DNA of 64,000 nt from Lysinibacillus sphaericus. Its GTDB lineage: Bacteria > Bacillota > Bacilli > Bacillales_A > Planococcaceae. The position numbers were made by a program, and so were the translations under genes. Numbering within the stretch: position 1 is the first letter of the stretch; each line of letters starts with the position of its first letter. The stretch spans positions 242,930 through 306,929 of the forward strand of contig NZ_SADV01000005.1 of NCBI RefSeq assembly GCF_006864135.1. The letters are read 5' to 3'. The notes under the pieces are model-generated. The model was given only the letters and a program-made list of their open reading frames with translations. It was not told where the DNA came from and made no database searches. This document shows positions 8,598-16,680 of the stretch, one piece after another.

Positions 8598-9563
8598 ATG
8601 CGTGCTATCTTATTAGGTATTTTATCATCTGCGTTTTTTTCAGCTACATTTATTATAAATCGAGTTATGAACGTATCAGGAACAAGCTGGGCTTGGACTG
8701 CTTCCTTCCGATTTTTATTCGCTTTACCCATTCTATTCTTTATCGTCCTATTTCGCAAAAACCTTCGTCCACTATGGGTAGAAATGGGTAAACATCCTTT
8801 GGCATGGCTTGGCTATGGCACAATAGCCGGGGTTGGATTTTATTCATTATTAAGCTATGCTGCTGTCTTTAGTCCTGCATGGCTCGTAGCAGGTACATGG
8901 CAAATAACCATTTTAGCTGGTTTGTTATTATCTCCGTTATTTTTTATTACATTGGAGACGACATCTGGAGTTAAACGAGTTCGCGGTAAAATTCCAATGC
9001 GAAGCTTACTCGTTTCCTTATTTATTTTAACGGGTGTCATTTGTATGCAATTAACAGAATCTGGGGATATTACTATTTCTCAATTTTTATCTGGCTTCCT
9101 CCCTGTAGTTATCGCTGCATTCTTATATCCTTTCGGTAATAGAAAAATGATGGAAGTCGTTGCTGGTCGCTTAGATACATTTCAACGCGTGTTAGGCATG
9201 GCAATAGGTAGCCTTCCTATTAGTATTATACTAGCGATTTATGGTTGGACTACAACAGGTATACCAACATCTGGGCAAATCATGCAAGGTTTCTTATTAG
9301 CATTATGTTCGGGTGTTATCGCCACAATGACATTTTTCTTCGCTACTGACTTAGCGAAAAATAATCTGTCTTTGTTAGGGGCAGTGGAGGCAACGCAAGC
9401 TGGCACAATGATTTTTACTGTTCTTGGTGAAATCCTTTTTTTAAACGGTTCTTGGCCAGTTGGAGTATCTTTAATCGGTATGATCATTATTATGATTGGA
9501 ATGATAGCTAACAGTATTTTAAATCGGTCAGTTCCTGTATCCAAACAAAAGAAAATAGTATAG
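8598..9563 (+). CDS. Multidrug resistance efflux transporter family protein (EmrE-like, DMT superfamily)
   Basis: 321-residue membrane protein with ten hydrophobic segments in the 5+5 arrangement of DMT exporters. Features include 'SSAFFSATFIINRVMN' in helix 1 and the second-half motif 'GAVEATQAGTMIFTVLGEILFLNGSWP', typical of the PF13536-like group annotated as multidrug efflux. GAAAGGAGC precedes ATG 8598 by 8 bases. Divergently transcribed from the XRE-cupin regulator; a terminator follows within 10 bases, so it is monocistronic. Substrate unknown. Confidence 0.87.
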   Translation: MRAILLGILSSAFFSATFIINRVMNVSGTSWAWTASFRFLFALPILFFIVLFRKNLRPLWVEMGKHPLAWLGYGTIAGVGFYSLLSYAAVFSPAWLVAGTWQITILAGLLLSPLFFITLETTSGVKRVRGKIPMRSLLVSLFILTGVICMQLTESGDITISQFLSGFLPVVIAAFLYPFGNRKMMEVVAGRLDTFQRVLGMAIGSLPISIILAIYGWTTTGIPTSGQIMQGFLLALCSGVIATMTFFFATDLAKNNLSLLGAVEATQAGTMIFTVLGEILFLNGSWPVGVSLIGMIIIMIGMIANSILNRSVPVSKQKKIV

Positions 9564-9570
9564 TTTAAGA

Positions 9571-9604
9571 GCGTGTTTTAAACCGAAAACGGATTAAAAC
9601 ACGC
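9571..9604 (+). terminator. Terminator after EmrE-like exporter
   Basis: Stem GCGTGTTTTAA (9571-9581) with TTAAAACACGC (9594-9604), 12-base loop. The same GCGTGTTTT/AAAACACGC stem recurs at 13814 and, with one change, at 27523. Confidence 0.7.
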
Positions 9605-9829
9605 TAAATTGAATTAGGATCTATAAAACACAAGATAAGAAAAACAAAATCCCGAAATAAGCTTATATTGCTCAAACGCAAGCTTCATTGAAAATGGCCT
9701 AAAGGACATCAATAATATATAACGTTAAAGTTGCAACAACTTCGATTTTGACGTAATAATTGTTCTTTTAATAGCTTTTTGAAATTCTTTGATCTTTTAT
9801 ATTTGCAATTTCTGCTTTAGAGCTGGCTT
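9605..9829. other. Intergenic remainder, probably decayed sigma-factor locus
   Basis: AT-rich sequence downstream of the sigma pseudogene (on its strand) with short lysine/glutamine-rich open stretches that may be the decayed region 4, but nothing I can align with confidence. Confidence 0.3.
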
Positions 9830-10035
9830 TCATTTTCCATAATAATCCATAATATTATCTCTCCTTTTCTCTAACGAATGAAAGGATCCCTCATTTACCG
9901 CTAAGTAATGTAATGTGTGCTTTATAAAAGTATTTTCTTGCATTAAATCCTCTCTAATGTTTGGTTTTTGCATAAGGAATATAAATACCGATAGATTTCG
10001 TTTATATAGCGTAAATAAAGCTGTTCAATGTCCAT
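9830..10035 (-). pseudogene. ECF-type RNA polymerase sigma factor, frameshifted and truncated
   Basis: On the minus strand, GGTGGGAAGAG precedes ATG 10035 and a frame begins MDIEQLYLRYINEIYRYLYS, the typical opening of sigma-70 region 2 in ECF factors. It hits TAA after about 30 codons. The neighbouring frame continues the family at once ('EDLMQENTFIKHTLHYL', then IMDYYGK, where intact proteins have IDYYRK) and stops at 9830-9832. One frameshift near codon 28 plus loss of region 4 explain this. A possible ECF-like promoter (TGCAAC about 20 bases before CGAGAA) lies 30-60 bases upstream. No anti-sigma gene follows. Confidence 0.65.
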
Positions 10036-10155
10036 CTCTTCCCACCTTTCAATCTATTCTCGTTTGATAAAAAAAGTTGCACTAATTTATTTTTTTGTAT
10101 TTTTAATAACGAAACGGCACGAGGGGAAAATGGAAATGCAAAAATTTTATAAAAA

Positions 10156-10196
10156 GGGATGCTCTTAAAGCCCTTTATAGACTTTAAGAACATCCC
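10156..10196. terminator. Terminator-like hairpin downstream of the acetyltransferase
   Basis: GGGATGCTCTTAAAG (10156-10170) pairs with CTTTAAGAACATCCC (10182-10196) with one or two mismatches. On the minus strand it lies 45 bases after the GNAT stop and is followed by a U-rich stretch. Confidence 0.65.
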
Positions 10197-10240
10197 ACGC
10201 AAACATTAGTTACTCAACATTTATTAGTCATTTAGACATT

Positions 10241-10723
10241 CTAATGAAAACTATATTTTGCGAGCATTTCTCCCCAAGGTGCCATTCCAGACTCTTTAAA
10301 ACCTATACTGCCGTATAGTTTTCTTGCTTGCTCGTTGTCTGGCTGATACCCAAGCAAGATGACATCAGTGCGATCATCCCTACTCCGGATGTCTTCAATT
10401 ATTAATTTCATTGCGCTCTTGCCATGTCCACGCCCTTGAAATTGCTCATCAATCATAAACCTATATATCCAATAGTTTCCATCATCCGAATCAATCCCGT
10501 ACATCGCAAAACCGATAAGTATTTCTCCACAATAGATTGCCTTGATCTTCATGTGTGGTAAAAATTTACTTTCCGCAATTGAATACAGATTCGAGGCAAT
10601 AAAACCTTCCTGTTCTTGCTTTGGCTTCAGTTGAATACAAGCTTCCCAATTACTTTGATCAATTGATCTTAAACTAAGCAAACTTCCGATTCCTCCTCTA
10701 GTAGTAGAGAAATCCATGATCAC
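10241..10723 (-). CDS. GNAT acetyltransferase, BltD-like (spermine/spermidine acetyltransferase family)
   Basis: 160 residues. The N-terminal half carries the pattern of the BltD polyamine acetyltransferases ('NWEACIQLKPKQEQEGFIAS', then NLYSIAESKF), and the acetyl-CoA loop is 'DEQFQGRGHGKSAM' (R/Q-x-x-G-x-G/A). The third motif is 'GYQPDNEQARKLYGSIGF'. The reaction is acetyl transfer to a primary amine, probably a polyamine or related amine. The first 15 or so residues look unlike the family, so the true start may be a downstream codon near LRSIDQ. Monocistronic, closed by the hairpin at 10156-10196. Confidence 0.82.
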   Translation of the reverse strand: MIMDFSTTRGGIGSLLSLRSIDQSNWEACIQLKPKQEQEGFIASNLYSIAESKFLPHMKIKAIYCGEILIGFAMYGIDSDDGNYWIYRFMIDEQFQGRGHGKSAMKLIIEDIRSRDDRTDVILLGYQPDNEQARKLYGSIGFKESGMAPWGEMLAKYSFH

Positions 10724-11231
10724 GAATTCTCTACTAAATAAGTATTCCCCTATTGATAAAACAATCTGTTATTTTTATATACATACTACATCACTCCTCA
10801 TCAGATGGTAGTCATCATTAAACTGTACAATTATATAGAAATATTGCTCTCTATTTGTACTCTTGTTTATTTCGGCATACAGAAAAAAAATACCTTCTAT
10901 ATTTCTCTCATCATCATAACGTGTCATTGATTTCCGTTGCGACTAGGCGGCACAGATCCCTATATACATGGCATACGTTTAACAAATGTCATCCAATCAT
11001 CCACAACTTTAAGCGATTGACCTCAGATGAGTTTTGTAATGATGTTTTTGTTCCATAATATTTCCCACCATGGTCGCTAGATATTAGTATATGGGACTTT
11101 CGTTGAAACTGTAGTACCGTTAACAATCAGGTAATTGTATAAATGTCGCTACGTTAAACTATGCCTTATAAATAAGTTAAAATGCTTAGAAGGTAAATTG
11201 AGCCAGCAAAAAAATACTAAGCCTTGTACTA
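10724..11231. other. Intergenic region with a fragment of the dispersed repeat
   Basis: No convincing gene. Bases 10916-10958 carry a piece of the dispersed intergenic element found in several places in this window. The rest is unremarkable AT-rich sequence; a weak hairpin with arms GCTTAG/CTAAGC sits near 11183-11222, after the EamA gene end. Confidence 0.5.
10916..10958 (+). repeat. Fragment of dispersed intergenic element (end A)
   Basis: CATAACGTGTCATTGATTTC followed by CGTTGCGACTAGGCGGC matches the end of the longer copy at 51334 (CATAACGTGTGGTTGATTTC) and the complement of 59905-59939, with a few substitutions. Confidence 0.7.
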
Positions 11232-12200
11232 TTAAACAGCCTGCCGCAATTCTTCTTCATGCATAACCTGCGGACTCGTGTTTTCTTCTCTTCGTTGACA
11301 GATGTTATTCCAAATAAGAGCAGAAATAACAAGTAAGGTCCCTACTATATCAAAGATTGTTATTTTATATCCTTGTACCACCATAATGACTAATGTAGTA
11401 ATTGGAACGAAGTTAATAAATAAAATTCCATTAATGGATGATAGGATTTTCACACCGTAATTCCAACTAAGCAATGCTACAATACCCGGCAGTGTCATCA
11501 TAAACAATAAATCATATTTAATAGCAAAAATCGTTTCCATACTTGGGACTAATACAACCCCTTGTATCGTCATGATTATTGTGATGATACCTGTTACAGC
11601 TGTGCCAAATACACATGTTAAAGTGGAATAGCGCAGAGTAGACCAATCATTAAATGTTTGACCGCCCATTGTATAGATGACCCACCCAACAACACCAATT
11701 AAAATGAATGCGAGCGAAACCAGATTATGTTTTAGTGTAAGAAAGAAACCCATATCGCCTTTTGTAATAACAAATATAGCCCCAACAAAAGCAATGATCA
11801 TACTACTAATCATATACTTCTTCGGTTTCACATGTTTATACCCCCAAAGAATAGCAATCGAAATCATCGGCATGAGCGCTTCCATAATCGACGCTACCAT
11901 AACACCGGATTTCCCCATTAACATTTGGCCTAAGAAAACAAGCACGTTGTAAACTGTAAACGCCATCGTCCCAAAAAAGACGAGCAATTTACCTTTCCCT
12001 TCTAAACGAAATGCTTTCTTCCCTTCTTTCATCCATAATAAAATGACTAATACAATCGATACCGCTCCATATCGAATCGTTGAAAAATAGAGCGGATTTA
12101 TATATTCAAGCGCATGATCTGCAACTGGAAACATGGCTCCCCATGACATACTTGCAATTAAACATGCGATCACGCCTACTACTATTTGATTTTTTCTCAC
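11232..12200 (-). CDS. EamA-family DMT transporter
   Basis: 322-residue exporter-type membrane protein with ten hydrophobic segments and two EamA repeats: 'SMSWGAMFPVADHALEYINP' at the start of repeat 1 and 'TLPGIVALLSWNYGVKILSS' in repeat 2. The family exports amino acids or metabolites. Divergent from a LysR gene with a perfect palindrome between them, a standard exporter/regulator pair. ATG 12200 has GAGGAAA upstream on its strand. Substrate unknown. Confidence 0.87.
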   Translation of the reverse strand: MRKNQIVVGVIACLIASMSWGAMFPVADHALEYINPLYFSTIRYGAVSIVLVILLWMKEGKKAFRLEGKGKLLVFFGTMAFTVYNVLVFLGQMLMGKSGVMVASIMEALMPMISIAILWGYKHVKPKKYMISSMIIAFVGAIFVITKGDMGFFLTLKHNLVSLAFILIGVVGWVIYTMGGQTFNDWSTLRYSTLTCVFGTAVTGIITIIMTIQGVVLVPSMETIFAIKYDLLFMMTLPGIVALLSWNYGVKILSSINGILFINFVPITTLVIMVVQGYKITIFDIVGTLLVISALIWNNICQRREENTSPQVMHEEELRQAV

Positions 12201-12239
12201 TGTTTTTCCTCATTTCTATATAACCCTATCAATTATGCC

Positions 12240-12352
12240 TCGTCATGATTGCGACCGGAATCGGTTTTGTGCTTTCGCCGCACGATGTGGCTCACTCAGT
12301 CATTGCCACAGGACGTGGCGTTTTTAAACTGAGTTCCTCTATTGCACAATGA
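12240..12352 (+). repeat. Degenerate copy of dispersed intergenic element (central hairpin part)
   Basis: Runs parallel to 51610-51680: ACGATGTGG..TCAC, then GCCACAGGACGTGGCG (a small hairpin), then GTTTTTAAACTGAGTTCCTC in place of TGCTTTTAGCCTTCGTTCCTC. Clearly the same element, more diverged, and richer in GC than its surroundings. Confidence 0.6.
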
Positions 12353-12401
12353 GAATTATAAAAAAGAAAATACATCACGTAAAATGATTGAAAGTGATAT
12401 T

Positions 12402-12424
12402 AACTATCATTTATAATGATAGTT
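12402..12424. promoter_or_regulatory. Candidate LysR operator
   Basis: Perfect inverted repeat AACTATCATT (12402-12411) and AATGATAGTT (12415-12424) with a 3-base centre, 20 bases before the LysR start and in the gap shared with the divergent exporter. It fits the T-N11-A type of LysR recognition site. Its role is inferred. Confidence 0.55.
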
Positions 12425-12443
12425 TTTAAGGGGGTAATGCTCG

Positions 12444-13292
12444 ATGGAACTACGAGATTTACAGATTTTCAAAAGCGTCGCAAATAACGGGAGCGTTAGC
12501 CATGCTGCAAAAGAATTAAATTATGTACAATCCAATGTAACTGCACGTATTAAGCTATTAGAAAAGGAGCTCAAAACGCCGCTATTTTATCGCCATAAAA
12601 AAGGGATGACATTAAATCCAGAAGGGCGAAAAATGCTTACTTACGTTAATAAAATTTTGCAAGATGTCGAGGAAATGAAACAAGTATTTTTAGATAGTGA
12701 TACACCGACTGGTACTTTAAAAATCGGTACAGTCGAAACAGTAAGTATATTACCTACCATTCTAGCGTCCTACTATAAAGGATATCCGAATGTCGACTTA
12801 ACACTACAAGCTGGTTTAACTGAGGAACTTATCAAAGAAGTAGCGGATCACCAATTAGATGGGGCTTTTATAACTGGACCGATTAAACATCCAGTTTTAG
12901 AACAATATGATGTGTATACAGAAAACCTCGTTCTCCTATCACAAAACAAATCCTTTCATATTGAGGAATTTATGTCTACACCAATTCTTGTTTCTAATCA
13001 AGGTTGCGGCTATCGATCCAAGCTAGAACTCTGGCTCAAAGATGAAGGTTTATTGCCAAAAAGAATTATGGAATTTAATATTTTAGAGACAATTTTAAAC
13101 AGTGTTGCAATTGGTCTTGGCGTTACACTTGTACCACAATCAGCCGCTGAACATCTTTCTACTACAGGCAAGGTTTATTGTCATCCAATTCCTAAAAAAT
13201 ACGGTACGATTTCAACCGTCTTTATTCGACGAAAAGATGCATATATGACAAATTCGATGGAATGTTTTTTAAAAACAATTGCTGAGCATTAG
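12444..13292 (+). CDS. LysR-family transcriptional regulator
   Basis: 282 residues. The N-terminal winged HTH (about 1-60; '[20 protein letters not shown]', [17 protein letters not shown]) is followed by a linker helix and a LysR substrate-binding domain (about 90-280) with '[18 protein letters not shown]' and the '[18 protein letters not shown]' segment. AAGGGGGTAATGCTCG provides the ribosome site for ATG 12444. Divergent from the EamA exporter, which it probably controls through the palindrome at 12402-12424. Inducer unknown. Confidence 0.9.
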   Translation: MELRDLQIFKSVANNGSVSHAAKELNYVQSNVTARIKLLEKELKTPLFYRHKKGMTLNPEGRKMLTYVNKILQDVEEMKQVFLDSDTPTGTLKIGTVETVSILPTILASYYKGYPNVDLTLQAGLTEELIKEVADHQLDGAFITGPIKHPVLEQYDVYTENLVLLSQNKSFHIEEFMSTPILVSNQGCGYRSKLELWLKDEGLLPKRIMEFNILETILNSVAIGLGVTLVPQSAAEHLSTTGKVYCHPIPKKYGTISTVFIRRKDAYMTNSMECFLKTIAEH

Positions 13293-13457
13293 TATATATA
13301 GGGTTATTTCTTTTTTGCGTGATATCGAAAGAGAAGTAGATCCAAACAATAGGAGAGTGGTTTTGATAACATATATAGAGAATGCCGAAAGCTTACGACC
13401 TGAAATTGAAGTAGCAACAGGCAAAATGAATGAAGCTGTCTTAAGAAATCAACGCCC

Positions 13458-13696
13458 GAACATCGCTGATAGAAGAGCAAGAATCACTGATAAGCATCGA
13501 ACATCGCTGATAGAAGAGTAACAATCGCTGATAAAGAGTCGAACATCGCTGATAGAAGAGGAAGAATCGCTGATAAAGCATCGAACATCGCTGATAGAAG
13601 AGTAACAATCGCTGATAAAGAGTCGAACATCGCTGATAGAAGAGCAAAAATCGCTGATAAAGCATCGAACATCGCTGATAGAAGAGTAACAATCGC
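13458..13696. repeat. 42-bp tandem repeat array, about six copies
   Basis: Copies begin at about 13458, 13499, 13541, 13583, 13625 and 13667 (period 41-42). Each unit has two related 21-base halves, GAACATCGCTGATAGAAGAG and a form of AATCGCTGATAAAG. Units alternate GAGTC/GCATC ends, giving a higher-order 84-bp pattern. A frame shift between units 1 and 2 (41 not 42 bases) breaks any long ORF on the plus strand; open frames on the minus strand are low-complexity translations of the repeat. Confidence 0.9.
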
Positions 13697-13813
13697 TTCT
13701 CCATTCCAGATAAAAAAATAGTAAAAGAAAGATTACAGACAATCATCCATACAGATTTTTCATAAGAGCATTTTGATCCAAAGAAATAAATCATGATATT
13801 AAGAAATCTAAAA

Positions 13814-13849
13814 AGCGTGTTTTGATTATAAATTAAACCAAAACACGCT
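13814..13849. terminator. Terminator-like hairpin, GCGTGTTTT type
   Basis: AGCGTGTTTTG (13814-13824) pairs with CAAAACACGCT (13839-13849), followed by CTTATTAAAAA. Same stem as at 9571. It stands between the tandem repeat and the VOC gene, with no gene directly before it. Confidence 0.6.
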
Positions 13850-14065
13850 CTTATTAAAAATAGATTAACTTCTAGCAAAGTTCTTAATTCCTTAATAAAA
13901 TTAATTTTTGGCGTGTTCTACATCCCGAGCAGCCCGTCAAAGTAAATAGAGCAATAGCTATTCAGCTGTTTAATTTTCAATGAAACAGCTCCTCGTAGTC
14001 TAAGTCAGGATTTTAAAAAATGCTTGCCGTGTCTTGTATTGCATATTTTTCAACTATTATGAACT
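13850..14065. other. Intergenic region with no recognised gene
   Basis: No ORF or fold stands out. A short CCCGAGCAGCCCG stretch near 13925 is GC-rich for the area and could be a worn piece of the dispersed element. Confidence 0.35.
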
Positions 14066-14461
14066 CTATTTTGCATTTTTGTCAGGTTGATGAATTCCGA
14101 ATATATTGCCTTCAGTATCAATATAGTATCCTTGCCACGCCATTCCTGGTAGTGCATATTTCGGCATTGCAACCGTGCCCCCAGTCTCAAGAATTTTAGC
14201 TTCTGTTATATCATAATTTTCCACACCCATTGTACAAGCAAATCCATTTAAGGCTTGGTTTGGTTCCGGAGAGGTACCTTGACGTTGCATTAAAGCACCA
14301 TTAATTCCAAGCTCGTCCTCAGTGCCAGTCACCGCTCCAAAGTAAGGCATTCCAGCATAATCACTCCAGTCTTGAAATGACCATCCGAATACCTCTCCAT
14401 AAAATTTCTTTGCACGTTCCATGTCACTTACATGAATTTCAAAATGAACTAATCTTCCCAT
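14066..14461 (-). CDS. VOC-family protein (glyoxalase/bleomycin-resistance fold)
   Basis: 131 residues with the vicinal-oxygen-chelate pattern 'MGRLVHFEIHVSDMERAKKF', YGEVFGW, then a second half ending 'GMAWQGYYIDTEGNIFGIHQ'. This is close to the single-domain 'VOC family/lactoylglutathione lyase-like' proteins that bind a divalent metal; His7 and Glu near the C-terminal GNIFG are probable ligands. AGGAGGATATC precedes ATG 14461. Substrate unknown, no operon partners. Confidence 0.85.
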   Translation of the reverse strand: MGRLVHFEIHVSDMERAKKFYGEVFGWSFQDWSDYAGMPYFGAVTGTEDELGINGALMQRQGTSPEPNQALNGFACTMGVENYDITEAKILETGGTVAMPKYALPGMAWQGYYIDTEGNIFGIHQPDKNAK

Positions 14462-14625
14462 GATATCCTCCTAAAACTAAAGAATTAAATTACTCACTGT
14501 GTTTGAGTATAATCACTATATATTATTATTACAAAGAATGGAAATAAAAAAGCAGAGAAATTATATGATAAATCGAGAATAAACATTCTAATGCTTGTTC
14601 CCGATTTTGGTTCTATTACTTTTAG

Positions 14626-15519
14626 TTAGTTTACAGCGTTTAAATGATTTTTTAAATACTGAATAAATGGATGCTCTTCTATATCTGATTTGCGTGTACA
14701 TATAAATAAACTTTGCTGAATATCTGCCTGTTCAACATACACCCGAGCTAGTTTCTTATTTGCTATACTTTCCGTTACACTGTAGGACGGGGCTAAAGTC
14801 ATACCGTATCCTGCTTCTACTACTTTAATCGATTCATGTAAGCCCTGCATTTGAAGTCCTAATTTAGGTAATTGACCGTTAAACGTGTAAAAAACCGACT
14901 CCAATAAATCAAGTGTCGAACTTCCACGTTCCCGATAAATAAAGTCCTCATTCGATAATTTATTAATGGGGACAATTTGATTTGCTAAAGAATGTGATGG
15001 GTGAACAACAAACCAAAACGGGATATCTACTATTTTTTCAAACCGTAAATCAGGGTGACGCATTTTATTTTGCACGACAAAACCAAGATCTACTTCATAA
15101 CTCAGAACTTGCTCTTCCACAGATTTTACATTGCCTAAAGATACAATAAATTCAACACGAGGATTAGCAAGCTTATACGTTGCTATAATAGGCGGGAGTA
15201 TATAGTTTATTGGTATGTAGGAAGAAGCAATATGTATTTTTTCTTCTTTCGCTAAAAATTTACCGAGCTTGTCATCAATTTGTGCTTCTAAATAAAATAA
15301 ACGCATTCCTTGCTCATACAAAAACTTCCCCTCAGGCGTTAATTGAATGCCACGTCCTTTTCCTTCGATCAATTTTGCCCCGATTTCGCTTTCTAATTTT
15401 CGTATTTGAATTGTGACAGCTGGTTGGCTAAGAAGCATTTTATTCGCTGCTGCGGTAATTCCTCCAAGCTTTGCTACATTCGTAAAAATCCTTAATGCAT
15501 GCAAATTCATTTCATTCAC
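14626..15519 (-). CDS. LysR-family transcriptional regulator (CysL/YwfK-like)
   Basis: 297 residues: winged HTH (about 3-62; 'LHALRIFTNVAKLGGITAAA', NKMLLSQPAVTIQIRKLE) and a LysR substrate-binding domain. The arrangement and the C-terminal 'EHPFIQYLKNHL' resemble the CysL group that controls sulfur or anion metabolism. It is divergent from a TauE/SafE permease, a frequent partner of this group, and a palindrome sits just upstream of its own start. Control of the permease is inferred. Confidence 0.87.
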   Translation of the reverse strand: MNEMNLHALRIFTNVAKLGGITAAANKMLLSQPAVTIQIRKLESEIGAKLIEGKGRGIQLTPEGKFLYEQGMRLFYLEAQIDDKLGKFLAKEEKIHIASSYIPINYILPPIIATYKLANPRVEFIVSLGNVKSVEEQVLSYEVDLGFVVQNKMRHPDLRFEKIVDIPFWFVVHPSHSLANQIVPINKLSNEDFIYRERGSSTLDLLESVFYTFNGQLPKLGLQMQGLHESIKVVEAGYGMTLAPSYSVTESIANKKLARVYVEQADIQQSLFICTRKSDIEEHPFIQYLKNHLNAVN

Positions 15520-15530
15520 ACCTTTCCATC

Positions 15531-15547
15531 CATAAATTATATTTATG
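15531..15547. promoter_or_regulatory. Candidate LysR operator
   Basis: Perfect inverted repeat CATAAAT (15531-15537) and ATTTATG (15541-15547) with centre TAT, 12 bases upstream of the LysR start and 67 bases upstream of the TauE start. Confidence 0.45.
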
Positions 15548-15613
15548 AATAAGCAATTATTATATATTTGTTTTATGTATTAGTTAGCAGTAATTTAAGT
15601 ATGAGGTGATTTG

Positions 15614-16381
15614 ATGGAAATTTTACTACATGAATGGTTATCAGTAAATGGGTTTATGTTATTTACAATTGGCTTACTCGCAGCAATTATTGGTGTTCTT
15701 TTCGGTGCTGCCGGCTTCGTTTTGCTACCCGCAATGTTACTTATTGGCATTCCAATTCATACAACGGTAGCAGTTAATAAATTCGCGACTGGAATTTCAG
15801 CCCTATCCAATGTTGTATCGTTTATAATTAAAGGACATTTATCAGTAAAAAAATTCACATCTTTAATTATGCTATCTAGTTTTGGAGGTTTATTTGGCGC
15901 ATTTTTAGCCACCCGGTTATCAGAGCAAGTCATGAATGTTGTAGCTTGCGTATTCTTAATTTTCGCATTTTTCATTGTACTTTGCAGTAATAAATTTATA
16001 GTAAAGGATATAAAAGAAACGGAGGAGCAACCAATTAATAAACTCATTCCGTTTGTGATTTCAATATATGACGGTGGTTTTGGACCAGGCTCAGCCCTAA
16101 TGCATGTAACCTATCATCTTAAAAAGCAATATAACTATATAAAAGCAGTTGAGGTAACAAGAATTATTACGTTTTCAAGTTGTACAGGTGCATTTCTCTT
16201 TTACTACTTTACGGGCATTGTTAATTGGGGAATCGCAATTCCTGTTTCAATTGGCTCAATTGTTGGCTCGTTTTTAGGTTTAAAAATCATTCCATATATC
16301 AAAACGAAATGGATTCAAATTTTATTACCCATTATTTTTTTCTTGCTAATTGTTCAGGTCGTATCAGATTTATTGATATAA
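15614..16381 (+). CDS. Sulfite exporter TauE/SafE family permease
   Basis: 255-residue membrane protein with 8 or so helices and the two TauE repeats: 'GVLFGAAGFVLLPAMLLIGI' with VAVNKFATGISALSN in the first half and 'SIYDGGFGPGSALMH' in the second (G-x-G-P-G-x-G-type signature). The family moves sulfite, sulfoacetate or other small anions. ATG 15614 is preferred over TTG 15611 because GAGGTG (15603-15608) is then 5 bases away. Divergent from the CysL-like regulator. A bidirectional terminator lies beyond. Confidence 0.85.
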   Translation: MEILLHEWLSVNGFMLFTIGLLAAIIGVLFGAAGFVLLPAMLLIGIPIHTTVAVNKFATGISALSNVVSFIIKGHLSVKKFTSLIMLSSFGGLFGAFLATRLSEQVMNVVACVFLIFAFFIVLCSNKFIVKDIKETEEQPINKLIPFVISIYDGGFGPGSALMHVTYHLKKQYNYIKAVEVTRIITFSSCTGAFLFYYFTGIVNWGIAIPVSIGSIVGSFLGLKIIPYIKTKWIQILLPIIFFLLIVQVVSDLLI

Positions 16382-16610
16382 CACCCATTGGCTAATATAC
16401 GTTATTTGGCTTGTTGTGCAAATTTATCTTACTAGTAAAGACACAGCGTTATTTTTGTTTATTACATCAAAAAAGGTTGGGCAGTTAGTTAGGATGAAAG
16501 AAAATAACTGTCTTTGTCTGAATGAATGTTACATAAAAAATTCTACACCACTTACTGGTCTTGCAAAAAAAGTGTTCTAATTGCAAGAAAGCAGTCTAAA
16601 AAACTGAAAT

Positions 16611-16658
16611 AAAAAAGCAGATTTGGACAATGAAATATTCCCCAAATCTACTTTTTTA
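16611..16658. terminator. Bidirectional terminator between TauE gene and toxin operon
   Basis: AAAAAGCAGATTTGG at 16614-16626 region pairs with CCAAATCTACTTTTTT at 16642-16657, with A- and T-runs on both sides. It serves the convergent toxin operon and the TauE gene. The stretch 16382-16610 shows no gene. Confidence 0.7.
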
Positions 16659-16680
16659 AGTAATATATATTGAAAACAGG

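Noticed and set aside
10002..10202. 66-codon minus-strand frame
   Set aside because: Begins inside the terminator hairpin at 10156 and runs in another frame through the sigma-factor relic.
10855..11058. 67-codon plus-strand frame
   Set aside because: Spans the repeat fragment at 10916, lacks a ribosome site and family resemblance.
13279..13521. Plus-strand frame of 80 codons entering the tandem array; a TTG at 13363 has a fair ribosome site
   Set aside because: Overlaps the LysR end, runs into the array and stops where the unit length changes; no recognisable protein. Kept only as a remark.
13441..13878. Minus-strand open frames of 62-145 codons rich in SISDVR/LSAMFD repeats
   Set aside because: They are translations of the 42-bp tandem array in three frames, with no ribosome site and no unique sequence.
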